Assembly: GCF_000962805.1 (NCBI RefSeq) | Contig: NZ_JZTW01000006.1 | Location: 62,001 to 126,000 of the forward strand | Length of the DNA: 64,000 bases | Direction of reading: 5' to 3' | Origin: Pseudarthrobacter chlorophenolicus | GTDB lineage: Bacteria; Actinomycetota; Actinomycetes; Actinomycetales; Micrococcaceae | In this document: one piece after another, positions 63,282 through 64,000 of the stretch | Numbering within the stretch: the first letter of the stretch is position 1 | Layout of the letters: each line of letters begins with the position of its first letter | The notes under the pieces: model-generated | Database searches by the model: none | Told to the model about the DNA's origin: nothing | Seen by the model: only the letters and a program-made list of their open reading frames with translations | Program-made: the position numbers and the translations under genes

Positions 63282-64000
63282 CTAGGGAGTCTGGGGCGGG
63301 GGATTACCTCCGATCGCATCCGTGATGGACCGTGCTGCCCCGAGCAAGCTGTCTCGGCACTCCTCCAGGCGTGACAAGGATTCATTTCCAGGGAATCCGT
63401 TGAGCGTGAGCGTCACAGCCACCTGCCCTTCGGGATCGAAGACCGGGGCATGCAAGGACGTGACCCCTGCAGGATCATCCAGCGCTGCAGGCCCGGAGGA
63501 GGCGGCCCTCTCGATGAGGAGGGGCAGAACGCCGCTGAGATCAGGTGCTGCGGTGTCGCTGGGTACGTAGACAATCCGCTCAAACTCGGCCGCAGCGCCA
63601 ACATCCACGGACACGGCGTATCCCAGGGAGCGGACCTGTTCCAGCTCAGCATGTGCGAGCGTGGCGTCGACTTCACCCACGACGACGCGGGCGTTGTCGA
63701 TCCAACGCTTTTCCGCGGCTTCTCCCGCCCATGCCACGTAGAGGGGCGCCAGGGGAGCGGCGAGGCCGAAGGAGACCCCCACCCGTGACGGCGAACCTCC
63801 GGGAGAGCTGTCCACTCCAGCCGCTGTCAGCACCACCACGGAATCATCAACCACTCCGCTGACCAGGACCTCCAGCTTCAAGGCATCCGCCAGGGCTTCA
63901 ATGACGGGACGGGCGGCGTCAGCGGCTTTGACGTGCCGGGTCAGCGCCGTTGCGGGAGAGATGATGGAGGGGATGGTGAACGAGCCGTAGCCGCCACGAA
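63282..64000 (-). CDS. IclR-family regulator effector domain, 5' end beyond the window
   Basis: The frame is open from the stop at 63282 to the window edge, so at least 239 residues are encoded and the N-terminal HTH lies outside. Visible is the IclR effector domain: GSFTIPSIISPATALTRHVKAADAARPVIEAL, DDSVVVLTAAG, RVGVSFGLAAPLAPLYVAWAG and GYAVSVDVG, ending near VFDPEGQVAVTLTLNGFPG. It probably regulates a catabolic function outside or next to the LysR operon, 79 nt downstream. Confidence 0.8.
   Translation of the reverse strand, partial: RGGYGSFTIPSIISPATALTRHVKAADAARPVIEALADALKLEVLVSGVVDDSVVVLTAAGVDSSPGGSPSRVGVSFGLAAPLAPLYVAWAGEAAEKRWIDNARVVVGEVDATLAHAELEQVRSLGYAVSVDVGAAAEFERIVYVPSDTAAPDLSGVLPLLIERAASSGPAALDDPAGVTSLHAPVFDPEGQVAVTLTLNGFPGNESLSRLEECRDSLLGAARSITDAIGGNPPPQTP

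Overview
The window is high-GC, densely packed chromosomal DNA with short intergenic gaps, many 4-nt ATGA/GTGA gene overlaps and mostly G/C third codon positions. The gene content (copper amine oxidase, LAL-type LuxR regulators, sugar ABC cassettes, aromatic-ring catabolism) fits an actinobacterium of the Arthrobacter/Pseudarthrobacter group (Micrococcaceae). That assignment is inferred from protein character, not from a marker gene. I saw no rRNA, tRNA, CRISPR array, prophage or insertion sequence.

Layout. (A) 1-16.9 kb holds amine, amino-acid and nitrogen metabolism: a truncated AGCS symporter with an aldehyde dehydrogenase; an acetyltransferase/TetR/MFS set; a GH13 trehalose-synthase-like enzyme; an APC permease; an AmiS/UreI-type channel; glutamate dehydrogenase; a frameshifted AraC regulator; DUF1345 and CsbD stress-type proteins; and a TetR gene divergent from a copper amine oxidase, whose 3' end overlaps a His-rich membrane protein. 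(B) 17.0-29.0 kb is a carbohydrate-utilisation locus. A minus-strand operon (2-hydroxyacid dehydrogenase, sugar-binding lipoprotein, two ABC permeases, YesL, GH35 beta-galactosidase) diverges from a plus-strand operon (heparinase II/III-type lyase, DeoR/LacI hybrid regulator, DUF2264 protein). (C) 29.0-49.1 kb is a surface-polysaccharide locus with three large ATPase-LuxR (LAL) regulators, an amino-sugar nucleotide 6-dehydrogenase, an SDR epimerase/decarboxylase, a processive GT2 synthase, one intact and one catalytically degenerate polysaccharide deacetylase, a membrane-anchored GH18, and two paralogous secreted proteins. (D) 49.5-56.8 kb is an aromatic meta-cleavage catabolic operon with a LysR regulator at its 3' end. 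(E) 57.1-64 kb carries two small hypothetical genes, then a LysR-flavin oxidoreductase-GH3-TetR operon, and a partial IclR regulator at the edge.

The most interesting part is (C). Four plus-strand promoters there (before LAL 1, before the nucleotide-sugar dehydrogenase, before the degenerate deacetylase and before LAL 3) share an interrupted dyad close to CGRGTA-N5-YACTCG. In each it lies 22-23 nt upstream of a -10-like hexamer. This suggests one regulon tying the LAL regulators to synthesis and remodelling of an amino-sugar/uronate polysaccharide. As a unit I do not recognise it as a described system. All functional statements rest on reading motifs by eye; no database search was run.
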